Assembly (NCBI RefSeq): GCF_963422355.1
Contig: NC_085087.1
Span: 6,943,536-7,007,535, forward strand
DNA length: 64,000 bases
Reading direction: 5' to 3'
Origin: Corticium candelabrum
Taxonomy: Eukaryota > Porifera > Homoscleromorpha > Homosclerophorida > Plakinidae
Shown here: positions 1 through 13,690 of the stretch, piece by piece
Layout: the number at the start of each line of letters is the position of its first letter
How positions within the stretch are numbered: the stretch's first letter is position 1
Notes under the pieces: model-generated
What the model saw: only the letters and a program-made list of their open reading frames with translations
The model's database searches: none
What the model was told of the DNA's origin: nothing
Position numbers and translations under genes: made by a program

Positions 1-332
1 TGTACCACAACTGACATCATGCACTCAAAATTGAATATTTATCTAACTAAACTCTTACTTCTAGTAATGGAGTGAAGTTCTGTGTTTATAGCAATAGTTG
101 TCTCAGTGTTGTAGGTATACTAGCATAGAAGCTTTTAGAAGTCATGTATACTTTTTCGTGAGTGATGTGTTTATGATGTAGGTCATACTTCTGCAGTGGT
201 GAGTGTCACCTCCTCTAAGAAAGCTGGAATTGTGGATGATGACAAGACAGCTCAATCAGTAATTTGTTTGACTTTGTTGTTCAAATTTCAACTCATGGAC
301 AGAAGGTGTATGCAAGCAAGCAAATGACAATG

Positions 333-366
<34 letters not shown>

Positions 367-571
367 GGCAGACAGACACAGGCAAGCAAGCGAGTAGGTT
401 TATTTAGATTTCATCTAATAAATATAATCCATCAAGATGGTAATGTACATGTTTCTCATTGATCTTTAGAGTCCAGGCAGCTCGGGGTATGCTCCATGTG
501 CTTCCGAACTGAATGACACAACTCACGGACACGAACAGAAAGCAGGTGTGTACAACGATGTGTTGGCTTGA
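1..571 (+). pseudogene. 3' end of Ig/FN3 receptor gene, unit A (cytoplasmic tail, premature stop)
   Basis: Last two exons of the receptor gene whose better-covered paralogues lie at 31182-35059 and 49480-54306; the rest lies left of the window. Exon 182-258 encodes GHTSAVVSVTSSKK and onward to DDKTAQS; it lacks five codons (ASPDG) present in the other copies, in frame. The final exon starts at 470 after an AG acceptor and reads SPGSSGYAPCASELND. An in-frame TGA at 569-571 ends it after YNDVLA, where unit B reads on through LTLGEDNQEHD to a tail containing YMEM. The downstream tail DNA is still recognisable to about 757. The intron holds a (GACA)n tract (341-366). Function is inferred from the paralogues: a single-pass receptor tail. 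Confidence 0.6.
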
Positions 572-989
572 GGTGAAGATAATCAGGAACATGATCACGT
601 GGATATACAAACAGTCGAGCCCAACAGAAATGATGAAAATGGCCAGTTTGATGACGTTGAAAACACATACATGGAGATGAAACTGTCCGTATCCAATAAC
701 AAACAGAACGAGACAGGCAAGAAATACGAAGACGACGACTCTGAAAACGAGTCTTAAGGTGGAAAGATTCTGTCCACACTAGTGTGATGATAACAACAAG
801 GAACATTGGGAACAGGTTGGTAGATTAGAGTAGAGAAGTCATAGACATCAGTAGTTACTAATCTCTATTCATATGCTCGCCCTATGTAAGCCATCCCCGT
901 AGATTTATAGAACTGCATGCTGGCATATCAGTAATTAATTAATAGACATATCTATTGTGCTGTAGCCTGTAGGATAGTAGACTGGTATA
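572..989. other. Non-coding: decayed tail remnant and 3' flank
   Basis: Contains the untranslated remainder of the receptor tail exon (the YMEM codons are still visible near 670) and 3' flank nearly identical to 35060-35300 and 54307-54720. No other gene is visible. It ends at the TA target of the Tc1-like element. Confidence 0.6.
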
Positions 990-2619
990 CTGTCTCTTGC
1001 ATAATTATAAATCCACCCTACCTGTTGTACATTTTATTGTGTTTTTGACCGCCTAGTCAGTCACAGAGAAGCTTCTAATTTATATTTTCATTACAAAATT
1101 ATTTGCTGTTTATCTAAGTCTAAATTCAATCTCCTTCACACCTTGACTAGAGAATTTAAAGTTGCCAAGTTGGGGAAAAACATCATTACCTTCCTAAATC
1201 TTGTCTGCGCATGTGCTGTAAAGTGAATATTTTATCATAGTAAACAAATTTGTGGCGTTTAGTGTAATTGGTTTCTAAGCAAGAACTCGTTAATATTTAC
1301 ACACTACTATCTAGCATTTCGTCCAACCGCCTTTAGCTCTACGTATCGCTTCTACGCGACGGGGAAGACTGTCAACTAAAGTCTGTACAAGATCAACAGG
1401 AATTGACGCCCACGCTGTCTGCACCGCCGCCCAGAGATCGGCTGTTGTTCGAGGGTGCAGACGATTTACCCTCACTTTCAGCCAGAGCTACAGATGTTCT
1501 ATTGGAGTGGCGTATGGAGAGCGAGACGGCCACTCAAGAACATTGACGTCATTAATTAGCACGAAGCGACTCTCTCGTCGAAACGCAGTGTGGATTTTTA
1601 CGAGGTCGTCGAGCGTTGAGACCTTTCTCTGACAGGCGTCTACTGAGGGAATGTGACACAGGTTGGCCAGTCACGGCAGTCAAGTCTGCTTGAAGCTCTC
1701 GCAGAGTGACTTGGCGATCTCGAAGAACAACAAATTCGATATGTCGGTCAGTTCGAGTTGTTGTTTTTCTACCTCGGCCTGGTCTTCTTTTGTAGTTGAT
1801 GCTGCCATTTTGAAGGCGTCTGATGACATTCTGAATCACTCAACGACAGACTCCTACAACTCCTGCCACTTCACGTTCTGACAACTCGTTCTCAAGATGG
1901 ACTTCTATTTCTTGTAGATTCATGGGGCTGCACTACTTTCCTTGAGGCATGATTACACACGGACAACGCAAAGAATCGATTCAAGGACGGAAATTGGAAA
2001 TAAATGATAACTGAACTGTAGGGTTACCGACGTTCGCCGCTCTGTGAGCTCCGACAGCGTATAGAAACAGGACAATTTGGCGCCATTGTCTCAACTTGCA
2101 CTATTCTGAGCCATCACAGAATGTAACCGGAAGTAACGAATTTAGGAATTTCTACGTTATACAGTAAGAAAAAACATTGAAGCCAACAGTTTTGCGTCTT
2201 GTAATAATTAGTGCATAGATTTAGTGCTTTTGTTTGGTTTTTTAAACAATTACAGATCATAAGAATGAGTTTGTTACATCATAAACAATTTGCTCATTTG
2301 CTGCCAAACAAAGACGAAACGGCAATTTCTAGCAACTTAACGATGATTTAATGTTAGGTTCTCTCAGTATGAGAAAGCATACGAAGGAAACTGTTTAGAT
2401 TGGACATTTGTGATTTACTGCCTGACAAACGCACTTGGATTTCTTTAGTGAAAGACGAACAAAATTATTTAGTTGTAGCTCTAAATCTAAGAACACAAGT
2501 ATTGCTATATGTTGGTAGTTCAAAGTAATCATGAAAGGAACTCCTGGTATCAGTTTACACCATTCACACATCTTGTCCGTCACGTGAGTAGGGTGGATTT
2601 ATAATTTTGCAAGAGTCTG
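990..2619 (-). mobile_element. Tc1/mariner-like DNA transposon, internally deleted, unit A only
   Basis: Terminal inverted repeats of about 30 bp start CTGTCTCTTGCA on the left and, reversed, CAGACTCTTGCA on the right; both continue TTATAAATCCACCCTAC. A TA target duplication flanks it (988-989, 2620-2621). Units B and C have the uninterrupted site GGTATATACACC (near 35300 and 54720). The minus strand encodes a Tc1-type helix-turn-helix region (1552-1839, with RDRQVTLRELQADL and NARRPRKNP) and then jumps to C-terminal Tc1 text (VLEWPSRSPYATPIEHL and IRRAKGGWTK, about 1312-1545). Most of the DDE catalytic core between them is missing, so this is a non-autonomous relic inserted after the units diverged. 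Confidence 0.9.
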
Positions 2620-2621
2620 TA

Positions 2622-2942
2622 TACACCAACTGAACTGCAGCCGATCACCATAGTAAATATTATTACTCTATTTACCACAAATCCCATTCACTATCATTTG
2701 TACTACACAATCATAACCATTTGTACTTCTCTTTGTAACTCGTAGCACTCTATGCTCTGTCAATATATCAATGTATTTCTAAAAACAAAAGGTAAAATGC
2801 TAAATAGTAACAGCCATATATATGTCAACTGAAAACAATGCACATCAAGTAAGACTAGTGAGTGAATAATGTGAACATAAAACAGGTAACGTTTGATTCC
2901 TCTTAACAAAACAACTCTGCCTACAAGTGCAGACTAACACAG
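2622..2942. other. Convergent intergenic region, receptor tail / Roco 3' ends
   Basis: Short intergenic spacer between the plus-strand receptor tail and the minus-strand Roco stop codon, presumably the 3' UTR of the Roco gene. It is near-identical in units B (35303-35623) and C (54723-55044). No ORF or repeat is visible. Confidence 0.6.
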
Positions 2943-5404
2943 TCATTTATGTGGGCAGATGTGCTCCACCAAACTGATACTAAAGACATCTTCAGCCTGA
3001 GCTCTACAGCTGATGTTACACATTGCCTTGATCATTGCTGCCTGGCTTGCTTTGTTACCAAATTCATTTGTCCACATATTCAGTGCTGCTACAGCTTGCA
3101 TAAAACAATCATCTCTGTTTTCTTTTTCTATCACTTTTGTCTTGCTCATGAAAAATGTAGGTGACAAATTTAGAACAAGGGTTTTCCAGCAACCAGAAAT
3201 TTGGTTGGCTACATTCACAATATGATCGTCTGTACATTTCCTGTTTGCAGTTATTGTCAGGGACTGTTCTTGTGTTTTTCTTAATACATCATCTTTCTCG
3301 TCATAAAACCAACAGTCTAATGCCACTCTTTCACTGTGATCAAGGCTGACATCGTCCCTCTTTATGTTTCTTCTCAATGTTGTGTCCTCACTTGGTATAT
3401 ACTTGTCTATACATACCAACTTGCTGACATCCACGGGAATGGCTGGTCCGGGAGGTTGAATATTTAATGAAAACTGAAACTGAGGCAACCCTGGGGTCTT
3501 CACTTCATGAAGCTTTTTAGTGATGAACAGACGGATGTCTGTACACAAAGATGCAACTTCATTAAGTGGCCGTTTTGTGTCAATAGTGACAATAATATAT
3601 TTCTTCAAGTGATAGATCAGTTCCAACTTGACATCTTTCTCAACTCGATATACAGACTGATTACGTGTCAACATTGGTTCATCAGAATATCTCTCAATGC
3701 AACACGTCATCAGCCGGAAATGCAATTGCTCAGGAATAAACTCGATATCACGAGACAAAACAATGAGTGACATTGGATTAGAAGCAACCGAATTAGCAGC
3801 TGCAAATGGACCTTCTGACTCGACTTCTAGCAAACAAGGAATAAAATATTCCATTTGATAGGGAACTGATGACTGAGATAAACAAAGTTTGGGGCAGACA
3901 ATGAAAAAGAAATTCAAGAGATTCAGTACATCTTCATATTCTTCATGTTTCACTCCTGCCTTCTTCAAGCGATGATCAATGAGTTTCCAAGAAGCAATTC
4001 CTACTTGTCGCACTCGATCCCAATCTTTACTCAGTAAGGGAGGAGGAAGAGTAACGACAGATGCCACCACTGAGAAAACCATGAAAATCCAGCTTGGTTT
4101 GGTGACGACTATGTTATTCAGCTTCTCACTTTCCTGAGGAAAGATGACTGAACCGGCTTCATCTAAATATGCCAGAGCAGCACGAACTTCTTTCTCTTCA
4201 GACATACGACACAATCGACGAGCAAAAACCATGATATCATGGACATTGGAAAGAGCACTGCCCAACTTTTGTTCTAGAGCATCAAGGATCTTCTCTAGAA
4301 CTGACCAAGTGGCTGGTATTAGACGTTTGGGTGACACATCACGTGCTATCTCTTCAATGAGTTGCTTCACTGCACTCACACCTGCATCCTCACTTGCACT
4401 GTCAGGGTCAGACACTGAATTCTCAACACAAAAGAACCAATCATCACGGTGATCGGATGGTCGCAGGATGTGCTGCTTAAATGCTTTATTACGAAACATT
4501 TTAGACAGAAATTCATTCTGTTGCTTAATCATTTCTTCATCAGCATCATTGACATGTGTACCAATCAAAAACATGACCGGCGATGCACAGTCCTTTGACT
4601 TGCCAATGTAAAGACCTTCACGACTGTCGTCGTCTCCTGCCAAAAAAGTCATGGATGCCCATAAAGACACAGCATCATAGTTTGTCTCTATCCAGTGGTT
4701 GTCTATTGGAATTGGTTCCGAGTCGGCAGAAGGAAAGTAGAATGACTTGGCCTTGTCACCTAGAAACTGAGATACATTAAATACGACACAAACGACACAT
4801 CCCGATGTGATGGCTTGTCCTTGGCCAGGAAGAAGTGGCTCTTGACCTCCCAAATCCCAAATGGTAACGTGAACTTTTGAATCTTCCTTCTTTAGAAGAT
4901 CAGGATCACTTTGGAAATCTCGAATAGCACGAGCAATCCCTTCAGTTAGAACTATCACTTCATCAAAGTAACTTTCTCTAGTATCAGTTGATGTAGATTC
5001 TCTACCGACTGTCGAGTCGAGATCAACACGACTGTGAAGATGTGGCCAATCTGCTCTTCCATCCTCATATTGACTCTCACCTTCACTACCCGAAACGTTT
5101 GCACTAGAATCATGCATTGCATGCATGGCTGCTCTAGCTATTTGTTTATCTAAAAATTCCTGGTCTTTGTCATTGACGAAAGTCCAATTGGATGCTTCAC
5201 ACACTGCCAACTCTGCCATGGCCACAGGTGTGCTCGGTTCAATGATGTGAAACTTCTGTTTGAGCAAGGATCGTTTAAAGGACGTCTTGCCAGTTCTGTC
5301 TCTGCCGACAATAACAATCTTGACTCGACTCACTTCGACTGCTCCTTGTGACAACGCTCGAACAAATAACTCACCCGCATCGGCTCCCATGCCCGTCACA
5401 CCAC
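2943..5404 (-). other. ROC-COR-Death exon, unit A
   Basis: Single 2462-nt exon holding the whole GTPase, COR and Death part. The acceptor at 5405-5406 joins CCT C|GT from the Ubl exon, giving [13 protein letters not shown]. The open frame is uninterrupted. A Ser/Asp/Glu-rich insertion ([16 protein letters not shown]) lies between P-loop and switch. Several unlike-strand ORFs across this exon are shadows. Confidence 0.85.
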
Positions 5405-5760
5405 CTACAACCATACCATCATTACAATTTGTATACTATAGTCTATTGAGTAGAAGATCAACTCACGAGGACAAAGAACGACACTCAGTATTGTTCCATC
5501 GGTTACTCCTGCATCAGCTAATGTTTGCTCATCGTGTAGTTGTTTTTTATTCAAAACAAGCAATTGATCCCATGATGAAGGGTCATCCTTGGTTTGCAAT
5601 CGACGCTTCAAGGTGGCAACAGTATCAGACGATTTTGCTTTCAATTCAACAGCTTCACCAGTTAGTGATTTGGCTACTAATGTGAGCCATTCTGATCCAC
5701 TGCTGTGAGATGCTATAAGAAACAGTAATCTATAATAAACTATATCAAGTGGGAAAGCAC

Positions 5761-5848
<88 letters not shown>

Positions 5849-6193
5849 ACACCACACCACACAATGATGAGCCCTTCTATTCTAAAGATAGCTCCTATGT
5901 CATATGAGGAGTCTCTGGACTGGCATTTCTAATGCACTTAGAGCTTGGTCAGAGACATGGGCACTGACTATAGTGCAGCTCTGGGACTGGATGTCAAAGG
6001 CCACATGTACATGTCTGCTGCAAAATGCCAACAGTCTTGACCATCTCTAATCAAGTATGCTACTGAGTTGGTGAGAGAAGCAATTGTGAGTGACGTGTCC
6101 AAAAGAATTACGTTTGTGTTTACGAAGACGAACATTAATTCGAGTGTCCTGGATATTTTACTCCAATGTGACTCTTCATGACAAATACATGTA

Positions 6194-6287
<94 letters not shown>

Positions 6288-6739
6288 CCCCCACACACAA
6301 ATGGACAAATGTCAAGCCCTCTACGCCATACGACGTCGATCTTAAGTCAGTTGCGGAGATACCTCCCCTGCCTCTAGAGACAAGGCCTCCATGTGCTACT
6401 TGACAGCTTAGGCCAATGCTACAATCCATCTGGAGCTTGGCCGGAGTCATCCAGGTGCACTGACTATGGCGCAGCTCTGGCACTGGACACCAAGGCCCAC
6501 AAGTACCCGTCTACTACATGATGTTACTTGCATGATGCCAAGCCAGCGGTCATGTTCACCCCAGTCAATGACCAGGTACTCATTTATACTCCTGAGTCGA
6601 GAGAAGCAATTGTGTGTAAGTTTCTTGCTTAAGGAAATTATGCCATAGCTCGCCATCACTGTGACTTGAACCAGCAACCCTGCAAGGTCCCGGATGTTTT
6701 CATTCTCCAAATACACTCTCAAACAAATTGAGCTACAGC

Positions 6740-6775
<36 letters not shown>

Positions 6776-7107
6776 GATGAGCCCTTCTATTCTAAAGATA
6801 GCTCTGTCATATGAGGAGTCTTTGGACTGGCATTTCTAATGCACCTAGACCTTGGTCTGAGACATCCATGGGCACTGACTATAGTGCAGCTCTGGGACTG
6901 AACAACAAAACCTACATGTACACGTCTGTTGCAAAATGCCAGCAGTCTTGTCCATCTCTAATCAAGTATGCTACTGAGTTGAGTGAGAGAAGCAATTGTG
7001 AGTGAGTTGTCCAAAAGAATCACGTTTGTGTCTACGGAGACGAACATTTGATCCGAGTGTCCTGGATATTTTACTCCAATGTGACTCTTTCATGACAGAT
7101 ACATGTA

Positions 7108-7146
<39 letters not shown>

Positions 7147-7160
7147 TGTGCACACGCACG

Positions 7161-7216
<56 letters not shown>

Positions 7217-10200
7217 GGTGAAACAAAAAGTGAGACAGAGAATACAAGGAAGAATGTTTACAAGGCTACAAAGTGGTTGTCCTCACCATCCGTCTCTTCA
7301 ATTCCTTCTTTCTCTTCAGGAATAATTGTCTCTTCATCTTGTTGCTGTTGGAAAGTGCTCAATCTCTTTAGTAGACGGTTTACTGCAAAACAAACTCAAT
7401 AATCACAACATTTAACCTTCCACTCAAATATCAGACCTTCTAATCTCTCAAAGCTGTTGCTGGGAAGTTTGTTAATATCAATTATTTGAAGAGATTCTAA
7501 TAGCGCATGATGAGCACGTGTGTAGTCAGCAATATTTGAGAGACTCTTTGACCATGACACGAGAGCTGAAAACAGAAAACCAGCAATTGTGAGAGATGCA
7601 GGGAAAGAGAAATGAGGAAATTCTGACTGGAGATTTTGTCCGGGCGATTTTGAGGGAGAGAAACTCTTTCATTGTCTACAGCTTCTGAAAGAAGTTTCTC
7701 AGCTTCCTCATTTTTCCCTTTTCTCATCAGACATTCTCCCAAACTTTTTAATGCTGTACAAATCAAGACAGATTAATACACACAAATGCTGATTTGACAT
7801 TATAGAACATTTAGACATACGCATTGCTGTATTAGGATGTTTCTCATGGAGAGAATGTCTGTGTATCTCAAGTGATTCTCTTAAATAATTTTCACTCTCA
7901 TCCAATTTTCCTGATTCCATTAAATAAGATCCGAGTTGAGAAACAGCTGAGAAGAACAAGAGCTTGTAAACAACACGTGACAATTATGACTGATTTATAC
8001 TGCAGTATACAACATGTGGCATTATGATAATCAGCATGTCAAGCTCACAATTCACATAAAGTTGATATCAAAACAAAGACAAGAAACTAACCTGAACCCA
8101 CACGGAGATGCTTTGGATGGAAATGTGATTTCAAAATCCTGACACACTCCTTTATCAGTTCAATAGATTCACTTTGTTTACCTTGTTGGTACAGACAATG
8201 AGCAAGTGACGACTGAACTGAAGAAGATAAACAATGATGATATTATAGACAACACATTCAATCAACGCGAGGTGAGTAGAGTTGTTCAGTAAGAGTGAGA
8301 CGTCTTACAATTGTATCAGACAATCAACACATACCATCAGCAATAGCAACAGGATCTTCTGGTCGAGCAGATTTTATGATCTCCAGACACTCTCTCAATA
8401 TTCTTTCAGCATCAGAAAGGTTCCCTTGATCCATAAAGCATCTACCAAGCACGTTCATAGCTAAAACAGCAATAAAAATGAGAATTAAGACAAAACAACT
8501 TTCCTTGGTAATTAAGTTGCAAGACAACAATCAATGTCTATAATATATTTCAATGCAGTAGTGAGAGATGAGTTCTTTCTCACACAACATACAACCACTG
8601 TTCCAGTCTGTCCATGATAACTGATTAAATAAACGAAAGTTTTCTACAACACGTACCCCGTGCACACTGCCATTCTAGTGTAGCTATAAAAACGTGCACA
8701 GGGTGAAGTGTGATCATGCGCAACAACAGCAACAGTCAATAATCAGTGTGCTTGATACATGTAAGAGTGTTCCATAATAATATAAAATTTGTAGAGCTCG
8801 TCAGCCATGTCCAGCCCTTTAAGAAAAGAAAAGCTAATTTTACTACTTTGTTCAACAGATTTTTGATGCTATAACTTGCAGTGATGCCTATATTTTGATA
8901 TCTGGCAATTTTATAATGAAAGACAGACAAATAGACAGAAACACAAACAAACAAATTGACATATGAAACAGACAGACAGAGAGACATACCAACACACCGA
9001 CAGTGAAACAGACAGACAAACAAAGAGACAGACAGACACAGACAGATGGACAGACAGGCAGACAGATGGACAAATGGACAGACAGACATACGGACAGACG
9101 GATGGACAGACAGACAGACTGACGCACACCAGCTATAAGTCAAGCCCTCTAGAGCATTAGATATTAGATACTCTTGTGTCTGTTTCCTTAAGCCTGGTTC
9201 ACAATATTGACGCCGATGTTGATGTCAACGCAGCGTCGTGACGTCCAGGTATTGTGAACAAGGACAAAGTGGCACGGCGTCATGACGTCAAAATAGAGCA
9301 AAGTTCTATTCCAAAGTCAAAACCCGGAAGTTGTCAGCGTCAAATGTAACCACGTGGGCATTTTTAGCGAATCAGCAGAGCTGCAAGCTTCCTGGATCTA
9401 GAAATGGAAAAAACGTGAATGACGGTGCAAGAGAAACAGCAAGAGAAGGATCAACATCGGAATAGTTGTCCATGATTAGACACGTGTACGCAATCTGACT
9501 CGAGACTCCAGACCAACCTTGACGTGCAACTTAGTGACGTCTCAAGATATTGTGAACAGGACAACGCTGACGTTGGTGTCAATATAGTGAAACAGGCTTT
9601 ACAGATAATGTCAGTATATATAATTGCTGTATCTCATCATGCAACAGTAATTTGGTTTCCTGTTTACATGTGCTTTGTCTAACATAATGAGACAAACCAA
9701 AAAGATAGAAAATAGAGAGAAACAATGGTCCACAAGAGAGATGTGAAACCTGAAGAGATCAATGAAGAAACCTTCATTGATCTGTCGCACTTGGCAGCTC
9801 AACTAGAGCCAATTGCGCTTTGTGCTACGTGCCAAAGCGCGCACCTACGTCTGAAGATCGGCATCAACAGGATGGGATTTGCACTCCCACTGTTGTTTGA
9901 GTGCACCAACAAGTAAGAATGTGCCGTCTTAGAGTTACTTATCGACTGGACTATTTTTCTTTCTAGGTATTGTGGAGTTGACGTTCGTACCGGCCATTCC
10001 TGCCATTCCTCGCAGAGAGTGACTGCTGGTCAGGCGTTCGAAGTAAACAGACGAATGGTGCTAGCAATGAGAGAAATTGGGGGTGGCCATGCTGCAATGC
10101 AGGTACAAATTTTCGTTTTCATATCTTGTGTTTCTGTTTATTACTTATTTTTTTATATATAGAAACTAGTAGCAGTGGTTGGGATGCATGGCGGACTCGC

Positions 10201-13200
10201 AAACGAGCCGTTTGCGTCCCACCAGAAGGCCGTGGAAGCAGCGGCTACTGCGGTTGTCAAGGACCAGATGGCCAGAGCTGCTACCGAGCTCCGTACTCTC
10301 TGTGATTCTGCTGTACCTGATCCTGGTAATCAATTACTTTGAAATTGCAGTTGATTCACGCTTCGACGTGACGCGAATCCTACGTGGTGATTGGCGTAAC
10401 CTGACTCATGTGACAGCACGTGACACAAATGCTGCTTGATGATTGGACATTTGATTGCACTGTACATTCCCCGTACAAAAATGCCCGTGGACAGCCACAG
10501 TTTGCACAATAGTTTTCAAATAACCTCTGATCTCTTACTAATTATGCTGTAATGTCAAAAAACTTGGTAGTGACTAATTGGTTTTTGTAGCTACATACCG
10601 TCCTGACAGTGATGATGATGATGATGACAGTGACTTTCTTGGCTTTGCCACCACTGATGATGTTGTGGATGTCGCTGTGTCGACTGATGGCACGTGGCAG
10701 AAGAGAGGACACCAGAGTCTTTTTGGCATCCAGGCTGCCATCTCAGCTGTCACAGGCAAGGTGCTCGACTTTGAAATCCAGAGCCGGGTTCTGCAAAGAA
10801 TGCCAGTCCTACGGCTCTTGGGATCGGTCTACTGAGAGGTTTCGCCTGTGGAAGGAGGCTCACGCTCCAACCTGCAGCCTCAACTACCGAGGTTCATCAA
10901 ACAGCATGGAGCAGCATGGGGCGGTTTTGATGTGGGGCCGGTCATTGGAACTGCATAAACTGAGGTACACCACCTTTATAGGTGATGGCGACAGTTCCTC
11001 ATTCAAGTCAGTAATTTATGCAAATCATTTAGTGTTCATAAGTGACTGTGACTGTTGTGCTTTCAGGTCGGTTCTAGCAGCAAAGCCCTAGGTGACGATG
11101 TCACCATCACCAAGAGTGACTGCATCGGCCACGTGCAGAAGAGAATGGGGACACAGCTGAGGAGGGTATGGGCAGAACACAAGGATGTCGAGATTCCAAC
11201 TCCATCTGGGGAGTCCACGAGGAAGGGGTTGAAGGGCGCAAACCGGTTGACTGCAGGCCTTGTCAACAGGCTGCAGAATTACTATGGCATAGCCATTCAA
11301 AGCCACATTGGTGACAAACCTGGGATGATCACTGCCATCACAGCCATATACTGTCACCATGCCAACGACCACTCCTACTGTCCACCTGGTGAGAGCTCGC
11401 GGTGTAAGTATAACCGTGGCGATCCCAGCTATGCCCCAAAGGAGATACAGCCAGAAGTCCTTGACCTCATGGAGCCAGTTTTTGAGAGGTTGAGCGATGA
11501 AGACCTACTGGAGAGATTGCAACGCGGAGACATGCAGAATTCTAATGAAGCTCTTCATTCTCTCATTTGGAGGCGTTGCCCAAAGGGGGTATTTGCATCT
11601 CTTGAAATTATTCGGCTCAGCACATCTCTGGCCGTTATCCAACAAAATGTTGGCAGTATTGGATTGGCTAATGTGCTGCACTCTTTGGGAATTCTAGACA
11701 CTGATGTTTCCATACTCCTTCTTGAGAAACTGGATGTCAAGAAGGAGAACCAGTTGCTCAGACAGCAAAGTGTGGAGTACAAGAGGAGACAACAGGTGCT
11801 GAGAGGGATGAAGCATGGGGAGGATGCGTTGTGGCAGAAAGAGACGAGTAGTTACGAGGCAGGCGGTTTTGGGATGATTGAGGAGGAGGAGAGTGGATCA
11901 AGCAAGGTGCTCGAAAGAGGAGGAAGAAAGTGAGAGATCAGGAGGGTCAGTCAGCAAGTAAACGTCCTCATCGTGCTGCAGCATCTGTCAGCACTCCACC
12001 ATCTGAGACTTGTCCACCACCAGCATCTCCGAGGCGTCCACGAGGTGGTGACGATTCAGACTGGTCTCCATCAGGACAGTACTTTGTCATCATCTGTGGT
12101 CATTCCCTATTCCATGTATCTTGTGTCCTCTGTGGTCATTCCGTATTCTGTGTATCTTGTATTCCCAAAACATTTTGCTAGGCGAAATCCAGTTACACCT
12201 CCACGTAATGCCTAGTGGTAACAGTAGGTTTTGAATATGGCCAGGCTATATATTTGAAACCTACTAGCTAACGTAACTGGTGTACATTGTAACAACTGCA
12301 GGTTTTGCTTACTGATATGCTCAGCTTTGGTTTCATATCTACACATATTGCAGTGTATGGTATTGCAGTGATTGTGTATCAATAAATATAGTCGTTGCAG
12401 TGTGAAATGAGTAAACATGACATTGGGGCACTGTCTTTGTGCTGTGTGTGTATGCGGAAGAATAAACAAAGTCGAATTTACGCAATAGCAGGAAGCGGTT
12501 TGGGAGGTGTGCCAAAGTGGGAGTTCCTAAAGTAGGCGTCTGACAGATTTGAAAGCCTAAAACTAAGAAACGGCTCTGTTGTGGACTATGAAACGTTGCA
12601 AGCAGATCCCCGGCATGGTGGTGCACAACGTATGCGGGCTGGATTTTTGATTGCTGCTTTTGATTCCGTTTGGTTGTACATTAGAGGCGGAAAACATTCA
12701 AAAAATATTATTCTAAAATCGCAGAACGAAGCAATCAAAAATCGAACTCACAGGTCTTTGTTGTATCGCTAATTTCTATGTCTTGTGCAAATTTGAAGTG
12801 CGTAGCGCGTTGCGTTACTTAGGAGTACATTTTGAATACGCGCGCTTGGGGGAGCGTTGCATATTACGCATTGTTATTGGTCAATTTTCTAACTACCCGT
12901 ATGTGAACGGTAACGGCACTACCTATGTACTTGCAGATCACCGTTACTATCCGTCGAAGAACAACGGTCCTTCAGCTCCTAGAGCATCTCATGTATTCAA
13001 GATGGAGTAACCAGGTGTATCTCCTTCATGAATTCATGAAGAGATCAAGATAGAATGCACACTCCAGTAAATTCAATAATAAAGAAACTCTCACACATAC
13101 ACAAACACACAAGCAGGAAGAGACACAAGAGAAAGACAGACAAACTGGTGGCAAGACAAACATTATATCCTCTTGTCAAATAAGTTAAAAATCTTTCAAA

Positions 13201-13623
13201 ACAACAATTACTCACACACAACACTTACTACTTGTCACACGAGCATCATTAGCTGAGACGTATTTCTGATATATTGACAAGCTCTCTGCTAGCAATCGTG
13301 TGGCATCCATGGATTTGTTTTGATAGTGGTAACATCTACCCAGAGCACACAAGACTGTAAATACAAACAACCAAAAGTCAGTCACACAGTAATATACCAT
13401 ATACATACAAGTACACACAACATCATATTTGACATCCTAAGATGTTAATTAAGACATAACAGTAACTTAGTTGATATGTTATTACTAGTAAATGTAACTG
13501 ACTCAATACACATGCATCTCTTAATAGTCACTTGATCATAAACTTTGAGATGTCAAGTGCAAGTGTCACTTGATTATCCACCTATAATGCTTCACATTCA
13601 CATTTGACAAAATATTTTAATTA

Positions 13624-13690
<67 letters not shown>

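Noticed and set aside
4144-4452. Plus-strand ORFs over the ROC-COR exon (also 3507-3770, 36825-37133, 56246-56554)
   Set aside because: They are antisense shadows of a well-supported exon and exist in all three units for that reason.
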